From positions 18,698 to 82,697 of the forward strand of contig JACQZI010000018.1 of the NCBI GenBank assembly GCA_016207825.1: a stretch of DNA of 64,000 bases. The letters are read 5' to 3'. Source of the stretch: Planctomycetota bacterium. Lineage in GTDB: Bacteria; Planctomycetota; MHYJ01; JACQXL01; JACQZI01. The first letter of the stretch is position 1, and every line of letters begins with the position of its first letter. Positions 1 through 8,414 of the stretch are shown piece after piece. The notes beneath the pieces are model-generated. The model was not told where the DNA came from. It did not search any database and worked only from the letters and a program-made list of their open reading frames with translations. The position numbers were made by a program, and so were the translations under genes.

Positions 1-248
1 GTAATATCAAGATCAAAATAAAACCCCGCGGCGGTTTTGGAGCATATGAGAATATCGCCTCCGAATTATTTATCTTGGGAATTAATTCGGAAGGTTTATC
101 TAAGGAGCAATTATTGTTTTTATCCATAGATGGCAAGGCAAGGCAGGGGCTTAATGCTTATATTAACACCAGCGCATATAATCAAGAGTTGCTTGCTGGG
201 TTGACGGCAGGGCTTCGTGAATTATTCCAACCGGGAAAAGATGATTAG
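1..248 (+). CDS. C-terminal end of an unknown protein (partial)
   Basis: An open frame enters from the left edge (codons in phase with base 3) and ends at TAG 246-248, giving about 81 residues with no internal stop. The piece is mixed hydrophobic and charged, contains a Gly-rich turn (PRGGFGAYENIA) and ends in PGKDD. I do not recognise the family. It converges on the apbE-like gene with 15 bases between the stops. Coding is inferred from the uninterrupted frame and natural composition only; the start lies outside the window. Confidence 0.5.
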   Translation, partial: NIKIKIKPRGGFGAYENIASELFILGINSEGLSKEQLLFLSIDGKARQGLNAYINTSAYNQELLAGLTAGLRELFQPGKDD

Positions 249-263
249 CCGCTTGCGTTTTTG

Positions 264-1277
264 CTAATTCTGTTTTAAGAATTTAGCGAATCCTTCGGTT
301 TGGAGAAAAGTTAATTTCTCTCCGTCGCTGGTTATGATAAAAACCTCCGCGTCTGGGATTGATTTTGCCAATTTCAATCCTTCTTCAGGCCCCAAAACGC
401 ATATCATGGTTGCCAGGGCGTCGGCGGCGGTTCCATCCGATGCGATAACCGTTACGCTCGCCAACTTTTCCTCTACCGGCCATCCGTTTCGTGGATCGAT
501 GATATGGGAATATTTCTTTCCCTGGACCGTGTAGAATCTCATATAATGCCCCGAAGTTGCGACAGCTTTATCAGTGATTCCTATATACTTCAGGTTTTCT
601 TCAGGTTTTAAAGGGTTTCTTATGCCTATCAGCCAATCAGCACCTTTTTCCGGGTTATTACCGAGCGCATATAAATCGCCTCCGGCGACAATTAGTCCGT
701 TGGAAACACCTTCGGATTTCAATACCTTGATAGCTTCTCCCACGATGTACCCTTTGGCAATTCCTCCGATATCAATGCTCATTCCCTGTTTGGAAAACCC
801 AACCTCAAGGGATTTGGGGTCGAGAATAATATTACCATAGCCGGTAAGATTTATCGTTGCTTTTAGTTCGTCTGATGATGGCAGGGCGTTTTTGTTTTCC
901 GCTTCGCGCCACAGTCTTAAAATCGGTTCAACCGTAATATCAAAAGCGCCGCGCGAAATATTCCCGAATCCAACAGATTTATTTATTATATCGAAAGTTA
1001 TCGGATTAACTTTGGATTTTTGGGGGGAGGATTGGTTCAAACGTGCAATATCGCTGTTGTTATTGTGTTTGTTTAAAAGCACTTCTAATTCTGATATTTT
1101 TTGGAAAGCCGCGTTCGTTACCTTAGCAGCTTTATTTTCATCCTCGGCAAACACCGTAATAGAAATTTGTGTGCTTAATAAAAGCCTGTCTTTTTGATAT
1201 TTAATCTTTTCAGCTTTTGAGCACCCGAAAGCAACTATTAAAAACAGACAGAAAAAAACAGAGTGTTTAGACAGCAT
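264..1277 (-). CDS. apbE: FAD:protein FMN transferase (ApbE family), lipoprotein
   Basis: ApbE enzymes move FMN from FAD onto Thr/Ser residues of extracytoplasmic flavoproteins such as NqrB/C or RnfD/G. The 337-residue protein has the family marks: DIGGIAKGYIVGEAI near residues 168-182, TSGHYMRFY, SHIIDPRNGWPVE, and the late ADALATMICVLGP segment that helps bind the metal. The N-terminus is a lipoprotein-type signal with Cys19 (VAFGC; Phe at -2 is unusual), so it should be anchored outside the inner membrane. Length is normal. The ATG has no clear Shine-Dalgarno, but a good sigma-70 promoter lies upstream at 1310-1338. No Rnf or Nqr genes are in the window, so its substrate is unknown. Confidence 0.93.
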   Translation of the reverse strand: MLSKHSVFFCLFLIVAFGCSKAEKIKYQKDRLLLSTQISITVFAEDENKAAKVTNAAFQKISELEVLLNKHNNNSDIARLNQSSPQKSKVNPITFDIINKSVGFGNISRGAFDITVEPILRLWREAENKNALPSSDELKATINLTGYGNIILDPKSLEVGFSKQGMSIDIGGIAKGYIVGEAIKVLKSEGVSNGLIVAGGDLYALGNNPEKGADWLIGIRNPLKPEENLKYIGITDKAVATSGHYMRFYTVQGKKYSHIIDPRNGWPVEEKLASVTVIASDGTAADALATMICVLGPEEGLKLAKSIPDAEVFIITSDGEKLTFLQTEGFAKFLKQN

Positions 1278-1309
1278 ATATAGTTATTATCGCGTTGGTA
1301 TTTGTTTGT

Positions 1310-1338
1310 TTTATAGCATAATTAAATTGATGCGTCAA
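1310..1338 (-). promoter_or_regulatory. sigma-70-type promoter of apbE
   Basis: On the minus strand TTGACG (1338-1333), a 17-base spacer and TATAAA (1315-1310) lie upstream of the apbE ATG at 1277, predicting a leader of about 25-30 bases. Confidence 0.6.
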
Positions 1339-1430
1339 GACCTTTAATGTTTTTCAGGAGTTTTGATCTAGACTAAATGATAATGAAAATCTAAGATAAT
1401 GAGGCTAAGTATATTCCGATGAACAAAACA

Positions 1431-1459
1431 TTGACAGATAAGCCATGAAATGATAAATC
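1431..1459 (+). promoter_or_regulatory. possible promoter of tRNA-Cys
   Basis: TTGACA at 1431-1436, a 17-base spacer and TAAATC at 1454-1459 stand 16 bases before the first base of tRNA-Cys. The -35 is perfect but the -10 is weak, so this is tentative. Confidence 0.4.
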
Positions 1460-1475
1460 AGATAGGCGTATTTAA

Positions 1476-1547
1476 GGCGGTGTAGCCAAGTGGTAAGGCG
1501 GAGGTCTGCAAAACCTCTATTCACCGGTTCGAATCCGGTCGCCGCCT
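1476..1547 (+). tRNA. tRNA-Cys (GCA)
   Basis: A complete 72-nt cloverleaf. The acceptor stem pairs GGCGGTG (1476-1482) with CGCCGCC (1540-1546) with one G-U pair. The anticodon stem GAGGT/ACCTC encloses loop CTGCAAA, giving anticodon GCA (1508-1510). The T arm carries GGTTCGAATCC. The discriminator base is U (1547), the known identity base of tRNA-Cys. CCA is not encoded. It sits alone between convergent apbE and gcvPA ends. Confidence 0.97.
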
Positions 1548-1589
1548 TACTTTTTAAATTCTAAACAGAAACAGTTAATTAGTTTTAAT

Positions 1590-2927
1590 CTATGCTTTAA
1601 TCGCTTCTGCTAACCGGTCGATATCGAATTTGGTATTGACCTCAGTCGCGCAGAAAAGAATCGAACCTTTAAGTTCCGGATAGAACCTGCCTAAATCTAG
1701 CCCTCCGATAATGCCTTGTTTTATAAGCTTCTTATTAAGTTCGGCCGGTTTTATCGGGCATTTCATGGCGAACTCGTTAAAGAAAGGGCCTTCAAAGACC
1801 GGTTTATATCCTTTTTCCGTGCCTATTTTTTCCGCGGCGTAATGGGCTTTATGGGCACAGAGAGTGGCTACGTCCTTGATTCCTTTTTTGCCGACGCTGG
1901 CCAGATATATTCCGGCGCGCAACGCCAGGAGCGCTTCGTTGGAGCAGATATTGGAAGTGGCTTTTTCCCTTCTTATGTGCTGCTCGCGGGTGGAAAGGGT
2001 CAGGACGAATCCGCGTTTGCCGTCGTGGTCTTTGGTTTCCCCGACCAGTCTGCCGGGCATCTTGCGGACGTATTTCATCTTGGCGGCGAAGATTCCCAAA
2101 AACGGCCCGCCGAAATACATTTCGTTTCCCAAAGACTGGCCTTCTCCGACGACGATATCCGCATCGTATTCGCCGGGGGCTTTGAGGATTCCCAAAGAAA
2201 TCGGTTTGACAATGGCGACAAGGAGTGCGTTGTTTTTATGGGCGAGTGCGGAAATTTCCTCGCATTCTTCGATGATGCCGAAGAAGTTCGGGCTCTGGAT
2301 TGCCACGCAGGAAGTATCCGGGGTAATTGCTTCTTCCAGGGCGGCTAAATCCGTCTGGCCGTTTTTGCCGTAGCCGACCTCGACGATTTGCGAATCAATA
2401 TCCTTGAGATAGGTTTTAAGGACTTCACGGTATTCAGGGTGAACGGTATTTGAGATAACCACCTTCTTTTTATTGGTGGAGGATAAAGACATCAGAATCG
2501 CTTCCGCCAGTCCGGTTGAGGCGTCGTAGACGGAAGCGTTTGCCACTTCCATTCCGGTCAGCTCGCAAATCATGGTCTGGTATTCGAAGAAGGCGGTTAG
2601 GTTTCCCTGGCTGGCTTCCGGCTGGTAAGGCGTATAAGAGGTGTAGAATTCGCTCCGGCCGGCCAGATGGTTGACAACCGCCGGGATAAAATGATTATAA
2701 CAGCCCGCGCCGAGGAAGGAGATATATTTATCCGCCCCAATGTTTTTATCCGCGAGGGTTTTCATATGGCGGGTGAGTTCAAGCTCGGACATTGCCGGAG
2801 GGAGATTGAGGAGTTTTTTCAGGCGCAAATCCGCCGGGATGGATTGGAACAAATCGCCGATTGATTTAACACCGATAGCCTGGAGCATTTCGTTGATTTC
2901 GTCCTGTGAATGCGGGATGTATGGCAT
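1590..2927 (-). CDS. gcvPA: glycine dehydrogenase (decarboxylating) subunit 1
   Basis: This is the alpha half of the P-protein of the glycine cleavage system in its two-subunit form (about 450 aa). The beginning (MPYIPHSQDEINEMLQAIG) and the FLGAGCYNHFIPAVV and YTPYQPEASQGNL segments are typical of GcvPA; the PLP lysine belongs to the partner GcvPB. I start at ATG 2927 rather than TTG 2942 because AAAGAG sits at Shine-Dalgarno distance only for the ATG. A promoter lies at 2968-2996. The usual partners gcvPB, gcvT and gcvH are not next to it, which is unusual. The 40-base leader leaves no room for a glycine riboswitch. Confidence 0.93.
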   Translation of the reverse strand: MPYIPHSQDEINEMLQAIGVKSIGDLFQSIPADLRLKKLLNLPPAMSELELTRHMKTLADKNIGADKYISFLGAGCYNHFIPAVVNHLAGRSEFYTSYTPYQPEASQGNLTAFFEYQTMICELTGMEVANASVYDASTGLAEAILMSLSSTNKKKVVISNTVHPEYREVLKTYLKDIDSQIVEVGYGKNGQTDLAALEEAITPDTSCVAIQSPNFFGIIEECEEISALAHKNNALLVAIVKPISLGILKAPGEYDADIVVGEGQSLGNEMYFGGPFLGIFAAKMKYVRKMPGRLVGETKDHDGKRGFVLTLSTREQHIRREKATSNICSNEALLALRAGIYLASVGKKGIKDVATLCAHKAHYAAEKIGTEKGYKPVFEGPFFNEFAMKCPIKPAELNKKLIKQGIIGGLDLGRFYPELKGSILFCATEVNTKFDIDRLAEAIKA

Positions 2928-2967
2928 AAGTTGCTCTTTCAATTAATTATTATTATGTTATGCTATT

Positions 2968-2996
2968 AAAATAATACGAAAACGAGGCGGGGTCAA
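2968..2996 (-). promoter_or_regulatory. sigma-70-type promoter of gcvPA
   Basis: Minus-strand TTGACC (2996-2991), 17-base spacer, TATTTT (2973-2968), about 40 bases before the chosen gcvPA start. Confidence 0.55.
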
Positions 2997-3061
2997 GGAA
3001 ATAATATTATAAGCTGATTAAGCCTAAATGATGCCATCCAAATCGCTTTTAATTTTTAGGC

Positions 3062-3218
3062 CGGGGAATATAAGCTTTCCGGGTACGGGGAATAAGCCTT
3101 TTGTGACCGGGATTACAAACTTTGCAGACGGGAATTAATCCCGGCAAAGGGGCGGGAATAAGCTCTTTAATAGATGGGTTTGCCTGATTTGGGAGAGGGA
3201 ATAATCTCCGCCCCCTAC
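3062..3218 (+). repeat. degenerate tandem repeat, period about 22 bp
   Basis: Six to seven units begin at about 3062, 3086, 3108, 3129, 3153, 3175 and 3197 (lengths 24, 22, 21, 24, 22, 22). Most open with CGGGAATAA or a close variant followed by a T-rich half such as GCCTTTTGTG. The array fills the start of the 580-base gene-free gap 2928-3507. Beyond it, the gap holds C-rich pyrimidine tracts and no convincing gene. Confidence 0.55.
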
Positions 3219-3236
3219 CAGATAGGTATAGGGATA

Positions 3237-3275
3237 CCCCCCTACCCACCTCCCCTATACCCCCTACCCGACCCC
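3237..3275 (-). other. G-run cluster able to form a G-quadruplex (minus strand)
   Basis: On the minus strand six runs of three to six G (complements of 3237-3242, 3245-3247, 3252-3255, 3260-3264, 3267-3269, 3272-3275) are separated by 2-5 base loops, fitting the general G-quadruplex rule. A second, weaker cluster lies at about 3368-3410. Both are in the gap between ABC operon 1 and gcvPA. Confidence 0.45.
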
Positions 3276-3507
3276 TATCCGGATTACCCCGAACACGAAA
3301 AGGGAGCATATAGATTTTCTATCCGAAGGGAATAAAATAGCTTGAACGCCCCGAAGCCAGTATCACCACCCTCTCTACCCACCTACCCTATAACCCCCTC
3401 CTACCCCCTATCCGGACCGGTCAAAGTATTTGAATAGGGGGGTACGACGAGAGAGTATAAAAGTAGGTGTTAAGTTCAGAGTTTAATTCCGGAGATGCTC
3501 TCCCTCT

Positions 3508-4899
3508 TTATTTGTTCTCTTCGGGTGGCTTGGGTTGGTCATCTTTTGGCGGTTCGGGAGGTTTGGCTTTAAAATCTTCAGGCTTTTTCATCAGGTTTTC
3601 CGCATAGTGCTTGCTTAAAAGATATATCGTTTCCGAATCACTTTTCTTAACATAATATGCCTGGTCATCTTTCTTGTTACCGATTAGCAGGGTTTGCTTA
3701 GTGCCGTCTTTAAGGGCGCCAGTTATCTGGAACTGGGGGCTTACCAATCCGGTTGCAGACAGGTCGGTTTCCGCCGTGGCGACATTCGCCCTGAGATTGG
3801 AAAAGGTATTAATGATGAAGTTGACCGTATCGTTCTGGGCGGTAATCGGTTCACTCTGAACTGGCTCCAATAATATCCAATTGCCTGTTTCCGTTTTGCT
3901 GATAACCAGTTCAGTATCTAAATACTTTATGGTTAGTTCTGTTACATTTGCCGTTTCGAATTTGGCGAGTGTTTTATCTATAAAATCTTCTAATCTCTTT
4001 GCCAGTTTTTCGATAATCGCCTTACGCACGATGACGGAGAAGTTCGAGGATGATAGTTTGGCATAGTAATCTCCGGAAGGAGCGGGACTGCCGACCAGAA
4101 GCGTTTCAGCGGAATTATCTTTCTTCTGCACAATAACCATTCGTTGGGGCGGTTCCAGTCCGTAGGCGGCGAGCGCGGTGACAGGGGCAACAGATTCCAA
4201 TTCCAGGTTTGAAATGACCTGGGTTATTTCATTTGCCGCGTTTTTATCGCAGGGGAAAGTTTTGGGGGCGATAACCGACCAGTCGCCGCTTTCCGCCTGT
4301 TTCAGGGTGATGGCGCTGTTATCCGCATGAGATTTAAGGGTTATTTTGGCAATATCCTTTTGCTCGCATTTAACGAGGGAGAGTTCCAGCCATGTTTTGT
4401 CATCAACCGCAATCAACCTTGAGATGTTTTCATCTACGGTGAGGACTTCATCGGCGTTATGGGGCCTGATATACGTGCTCTGGTAATCCGTCCCGTTTTT
4501 GCCGATATAAATATCCGCGAGTGTATTATTGCTTTTATCTAATATTTTCAATAACTTTCCCTGTGCGGCGTCAACCTGGAAGAGGCTGTGCTTTTCCGGG
4601 TTCTTGGAGACGGCATCTGAGCGCTTGAGATTTTTAGTTTTATCAAGCAGTTCCTGCACCTTAGCTTCTTTGACGGGGTAATTGAAGGAGGAAGCCGCCA
4701 GCCATTTTCCTTCATTCCTTAACAGGGAAATTTGTTTGCCGCCCTGGGATAATTCAATCCGCATTGCCTCACCCGGCGCAAAGTTCGTAATCGCCTCGCC
4801 GGGTTCGCCTGATTTATAGGTTGATGGCCCTTTAAGCACCAGCGCTAAGATAATCAGGATGATGAGCACTATCAGCGGAACAATTATTTTCTTAAGCAT
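3508..4899 (-). CDS. DUF4340 domain membrane-anchored protein
   Basis: 463 residues: one N-terminal membrane anchor (about 5-24), then an extracytoplasmic region with the DUF4340 pattern, including the YPVKEAKVQELLDKTKNL helix, the IYIGKNGTDYQSTYIRP strand pair, a TWLELSL segment and a second copy of the pattern toward the C-terminus. The tail is Pro/Lys-rich. Family function is unknown; members are commonly encoded after GldG-like ABC components, as here. Shine-Dalgarno AGGAG precedes the ATG. It is last in ABC operon 1, separated from the GldG-like gene by 100 bases holding a short interspersed repeat, whereas in operon 2 the same gap is 5 bases. Confidence 0.85.
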   Translation of the reverse strand: MLKKIIVPLIVLIILIILALVLKGPSTYKSGEPGEAITNFAPGEAMRIELSQGGKQISLLRNEGKWLAASSFNYPVKEAKVQELLDKTKNLKRSDAVSKNPEKHSLFQVDAAQGKLLKILDKSNNTLADIYIGKNGTDYQSTYIRPHNADEVLTVDENISRLIAVDDKTWLELSLVKCEQKDIAKITLKSHADNSAITLKQAESGDWSVIAPKTFPCDKNAANEITQVISNLELESVAPVTALAAYGLEPPQRMVIVQKKDNSAETLLVGSPAPSGDYYAKLSSSNFSVIVRKAIIEKLAKRLEDFIDKTLAKFETANVTELTIKYLDTELVISKTETGNWILLEPVQSEPITAQNDTVNFIINTFSNLRANVATAETDLSATGLVSPQFQITGALKDGTKQTLLIGNKKDDQAYYVKKSDSETIYLLSKHYAENLMKKPEDFKAKPPEPPKDDQPKPPEENK

Positions 4900-4916
4900 A
4901 TTAGTTTGCTCCTATT

Positions 4917-4971
4917 TGACACAAAAACACGGAAGTCAACTCGAAAACACGAAACCTTTCCTTTCCGTGTT
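4917..4971. repeat. short interspersed repeat of the acacgaaaacacg type
   Basis: ACACAAAAACACGGAA and CGAAAACACGAAACC repeat the same word, and AACACGGAA is mirrored by TTCCGTGTT so the stretch can fold. A similar word lies at 55049-55063. It occupies the only wide gap inside ABC operon 1. Confidence 0.5.
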
Positions 4972-4999
4972 TTCAGGTTTAAAGTTTGATTATTTAGTG

Positions 5000-6619
5000 T
5001 TAAATAACTTCCTCAACTGCTTTTTTCTCCCGATGCCTCAAGAGTAGCCTGACAAGCCCGTAAAGGATAAAGAGGAACGGCACCAGACCGATATTCAAGA
5101 CTTTGCATAAAAGTTTTGTCGCCGGAGATGTTTCTTTTAATGGTTTTAATTCCGTATCTTTGGCCCGGATGCCGATTAAATCACCGCCCATGGTAGCCCA
5201 ATCAACGGCGTTCAATATGAACGGCAAATTGCCTTCCCGGCCGCCTGAGAGGAGTTGATTGGATATAAAATCAGAATCGCCTATTACCATGATAGTTGCC
5301 GGATTGGCGCATTCCTTTACAGTCTGCCGGTTTTTGTCGGCCTCCGCCGGGAGCGGCGTCTTGTCCGAAGCCGGCTTGGGGGCGGGAATTGGCTTATCCG
5401 AAAAGAAACTCTTGAATTTTCCGCGGATAATAGCGGCCAGAAGATACTGTTTTAAATCAGCCATATTAGGCCGGGGCAAGCGCTGTGCATCGATATTAAA
5501 GTTGTCTTTCTGTTCGGTAGACTTAGGAGTGGTTTTTAATAACTCTGTCACCTCCATATCCGGGATACGGTCTTTATTTATTTCAATCGAACTTATCCAT
5601 GGGAAAGCGACTGTTTCCAGCCGGCTGACAATCGGGTTGTTCGGTGCCATGTGGTCATGCACTACCTTGGGCCAGGGTGGGTAGTTGGTGGAAAACTGGA
5701 CATACTGGCTGCCGAAAGTGACGATGGAATTGGCACCCCAGTCCAGAACCAGGTTGTTATTCAGGCGGACGCCATAATTTTCCAGAAGGTCATTCAGCTT
5801 ATGGCTTTTGGGGAGCGCCATGAACACTTCCGTCGAAACGTTTACCGAATCAATCAGGAAGAAGACATTCTTTCCCTGCATCAGGAATTGGTCAATTTCA
5901 TATTTATCGCGGTCGGAAAGTTCGTTCGGCCCGGCAATGATTAAGGTTTCAACGTCATCCGGTATTTTCGTCCCGTCGGAGGTGTCAACCGTGGTGATTT
6001 CATAATTCTTTTCCAGAGATTGCTTGACCGTGCTGTAATCACTGCTGATAGTATGCTCTCCATGTCCGGTGAGGAAGCATAGTTTTTTGAGCTTGCCTTT
6101 CAGCACCTTAAGTATGGAACTCGTGAGGTCGTATTCAAGATTAGCGACGCTCGTAACGGCCGGCAGGATTTCCTTGCGGTCGGCGTAAAAGATGCCTATT
6201 CCCATGTAAATATTAACCAGCTCGCGTTTATCCTGTTCGATAATACTAGCCTGCAATTGGGGGATGCCCAGGCGCTGGACTTTTTGTTCTTCGTCCTTAT
6301 TTTCAGCCGGGTCAATCCATTCAACCTGCAGTTTACTGCCGGCATAAGCCTGGTATTCATTAAGAGTGTCCCTTATTTCCCCGGCGACCTGCTCCAGCTG
6401 GGTAGGCAGTTTTTTGGAGCAATAGACTTTTATTGAAACGATATCATCCAGCCGTTTCAAGACGTTACGGGTAGATGAAGTGACCGAATAGGACTTATTT
6501 TCCGTCAAATCCCAGCGCCAGAAATAATCCGCGGAGATGAAGTTGACAATCCCCATAATCCCCAGGATGATGACGAGGTTAATCAGGATACCGTAACGCC
6601 TTTTCTTATATCCTTGCAT
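5000..6619 (-). CDS. GldG-like ABC transporter auxiliary protein
   Basis: 539 residues with a membrane helix at about 9-28, a long extracytoplasmic part and a second helix near the C-terminus (about 508-528). The DLTENKSYSVTSSTRNVLKRL start, the LTGHGEHTISSDYS segment and the IAGPNELSDRDKYEIDQFL strand-helix are typical of the GldG/ABC-auxiliary family (PF09822). In gliding bacteroidetes GldG works with GldA/GldF; elsewhere the role of these complexes is unknown. It starts 3 bases after the permease stop, so the genes are almost surely co-transcribed. Its paralogue is at 44025-45638. Confidence 0.88.
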   Translation of the reverse strand: MQGYKKRRYGILINLVIILGIMGIVNFISADYFWRWDLTENKSYSVTSSTRNVLKRLDDIVSIKVYCSKKLPTQLEQVAGEIRDTLNEYQAYAGSKLQVEWIDPAENKDEEQKVQRLGIPQLQASIIEQDKRELVNIYMGIGIFYADRKEILPAVTSVANLEYDLTSSILKVLKGKLKKLCFLTGHGEHTISSDYSTVKQSLEKNYEITTVDTSDGTKIPDDVETLIIAGPNELSDRDKYEIDQFLMQGKNVFFLIDSVNVSTEVFMALPKSHKLNDLLENYGVRLNNNLVLDWGANSIVTFGSQYVQFSTNYPPWPKVVHDHMAPNNPIVSRLETVAFPWISSIEINKDRIPDMEVTELLKTTPKSTEQKDNFNIDAQRLPRPNMADLKQYLLAAIIRGKFKSFFSDKPIPAPKPASDKTPLPAEADKNRQTVKECANPATIMVIGDSDFISNQLLSGGREGNLPFILNAVDWATMGGDLIGIRAKDTELKPLKETSPATKLLCKVLNIGLVPFLFILYGLVRLLLRHREKKAVEEVI

Positions 6620-6622
6620 AAA

Positions 6623-7324
6623 TTATTTCTGTGTTACGACTATAAAGTTATTTAAGAATAAGAAGAAAAATATCACCGAAAGATAATAAATCACATCGCG
6701 GGAATCTATCACGCCGCGCGCGATACTTTCAAAGTGTGTTGCCGGGCTCAGGAAATATAAAAGCGTGCCCAGAGAGCCGAATATCTGGGCGAGCCAACCG
6801 GCGATAAGCGAGACAGCCAGGATAAATATGGTTAGGAGGAAAGCGATAATCTGGTTTTCGGTCAGGCTTGAGATGCACGTCCCGACCGCGGCGTAAGAGG
6901 CACCCAATAGAGCCGCGCCGATATAACCGCCGATAATCGGGCCGAAATCCGGTTTGCCCAGTAATGCCAGAGTTATCGGCACGTTTATGGAAAGGACAAG
7001 CGTAAGCAGAATTAATAACACGCTTGCCAGGTATTTTCCGATGACTACCTCGTAATCCCTGACCGGCCAGGTTAGAAGAAGCTCTAGTGTTCCCTGCTTG
7101 CGTTCCTCCGCCCACAGGCGCATGGTAATCGCCGCCACGAAGAAGAGGAACACCCAGGGCATTATCCCGAAATAATAACGCATCTCGGCAATATTGTTTA
7201 AGAATAATGTATAGAAAAATAGCCCGTTGGTAAAAAGGAGATATACCACGATGAAGACATAGCCTATGGTCAGGTTAAAGAACGACCTGAATTCCTTGCG
7301 CGTAATAAGCAATATATTCCGCAT
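6623..7324 (-). CDS. ABC-2 type transporter permease (GldF-like)
   Basis: 233 residues with about six membrane helices. The beginning (RNILLITRKEFRSFF) and the loop RLWAEERKQGTLELLLTWP are the hallmark of GldF/NosY-type ABC-2 permeases, where the conserved Glu-rich loop contacts the ATPase. It lies 6 bases after the ATPase gene and 3 bases before the GldG-like gene. The substrate cannot be told from sequence. Confidence 0.92.
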   Translation of the reverse strand: MRNILLITRKEFRSFFNLTIGYVFIVVYLLFTNGLFFYTLFLNNIAEMRYYFGIMPWVFLFFVAAITMRLWAEERKQGTLELLLTWPVRDYEVVIGKYLASVLLILLTLVLSINVPITLALLGKPDFGPIIGGYIGAALLGASYAAVGTCISSLTENQIIAFLLTIFILAVSLIAGWLAQIFGSLGTLLYFLSPATHFESIARGVIDSRDVIYYLSVIFFFLFLNNFIVVTQK

Positions 7325-7330
7325 AAAATA

Positions 7331-8272
7331 TTATTTATTATCCTGTTTAGTCAGCTTGATAAAGACATCTTCCAGGGTTGCTTCTTCCTTGTATAATTCG
7401 GCCAGGGTCCAGTTATTATCTTTTGCCAGGTGGAATATTTTCTCGTTGATATCAATATCTTCCGCGCACGTTATTTCGTATTTGCTCAGGTTGTCGCTTG
7501 ATTTCTGGATGGTTTTAATTCCGGTAATCTTATCCAGTGTTTTCAGCTTATTAATAATATCGCTTTCAGACCCGCGTATTTTGGCATAGACGACTGCGCC
7601 GCTGCGCGCCTTGCACTGGAGTTCCTCAATCGTGCCCGAACCGGCGATTTTGCCTTCGTTAATGATGATGACGCGGGTGCAGGTTGCCTCGACTTCCGCC
7701 AGGATATGCGTGCTGAAGATGACGGTCTTTTCTTTGCCGAGCTCCTTGATTAAATCGCGTATCTCGACAATCTGGATAGGGTCAAGCCCGGATGTTGGTT
7801 CATCCAGGATAAGGACTTCCGGGTCGTGTATCATTGCCTGGGCGAGCCCGACGCGCTGGCGGAATCCCTTGGAAAGCTTGCCGATATTCTGCTTGATTAC
7901 CTTTTCGAGTCCGCAGGTCTTGATAATCCGCTTTACCTTTTCCCGTTTATCTGTGGATGGTATATGGCGCATATCCGCGACGAAAGAGAGGAAATCGCTC
8001 ACCCTTAAATCATTATAAAGGGGATTATTTTCGGCCAGGTAGCCGATCTTCCGCCTGATTTCCAGCGGGTTTTCCATGATGTCAAATCCGCCCACGCTTG
8101 CCGTGCCTGCCGTGGGAGGGAGGTAGCAGGTGAGCATCTTCATGGTGGTGGATTTGCCTGCGGCATTGGGTCCTAGGAATCCGACAATCTCGCCTCTGTT
8201 GACCTCAAACGAGATATTATTAACCGCCGTTACGCCCGGATATTTCTTGGTAAGGTTTTTAACTTCTATCAT
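7331..8272 (-). CDS. ABC transporter ATP-binding protein (GldA-like)
   Basis: 313 residues. Walker A GPNAAGKST spans residues 34-42; the signature LSKGFRQRVGLAQAM is followed by Walker B LILDEPTSGLDP, and the H-loop is in STHILAEVE. A C-terminal extension of about 90 residues follows the nucleotide-binding domain, ending in LYKEEATLEDVFIKLTK as in other GldA/NatA-type ATPases. It is the first gene of ABC operon 1 and is read from a promoter at 8317-8344. Paralogue: 46363-47292. Confidence 0.95.
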   Translation of the reverse strand: MIEVKNLTKKYPGVTAVNNISFEVNRGEIVGFLGPNAAGKSTTMKMLTCYLPPTAGTASVGGFDIMENPLEIRRKIGYLAENNPLYNDLRVSDFLSFVADMRHIPSTDKREKVKRIIKTCGLEKVIKQNIGKLSKGFRQRVGLAQAMIHDPEVLILDEPTSGLDPIQIVEIRDLIKELGKEKTVIFSTHILAEVEATCTRVIIINEGKIAGSGTIEELQCKARSGAVVYAKIRGSESDIINKLKTLDKITGIKTIQKSSDNLSKYEITCAEDIDINEKIFHLAKDNNWTLAELYKEEATLEDVFIKLTKQDNK

Positions 8273-8316
8273 AATGTATTAAGGAAATCCGGAAAGTGGG
8301 TTTAATTATTAGATAT

Positions 8317-8344
8317 AAAATATTTTTCTATATGAATTTGTCAA
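8317..8344 (-). promoter_or_regulatory. promoter of ABC operon 1
   Basis: Minus-strand TTGACA (8344-8339), 16-base spacer, TATTTT (8322-8317), about 45 bases before the ATPase start. It is divergent from the ECF sigma gene. Confidence 0.6.
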
Positions 8345-8371
8345 GAATTTTTATATTCCATCTAAAAAGAT

Positions 8372-8400
8372 TTGATTTATGAGTTAATATATCCTAAAAT
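8372..8400 (+). promoter_or_regulatory. possible housekeeping promoter of the ECF sigma gene
   Basis: TTGATT (8372-8377), 17-base spacer, TAAAAT (8395-8400), 14 bases before the ATG at 8415. The start has no Shine-Dalgarno and the predicted leader is very short. Confidence 0.5.
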
Positions 8401-8414
8401 AAAATCCAGCGGTT

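Noticed and set aside
1716..2373. Long plus-strand frames opposite gcvPA
   Set aside because: They are antisense shadows of a clear gene; the minus-strand protein has family motifs throughout.
2928..2990. Glycine riboswitch before gcvPA
   Set aside because: The leader from the predicted promoter is only about 40 bases, too short for the aptamer.
3049..3309. 86-codon open frame on the minus strand across the repeat gap
   Set aside because: It is Pro/Arg/Gly-rich and coincides with the 22-bp-period units and C-rich tracts; composition follows the repeats, and there is no ribosome site.
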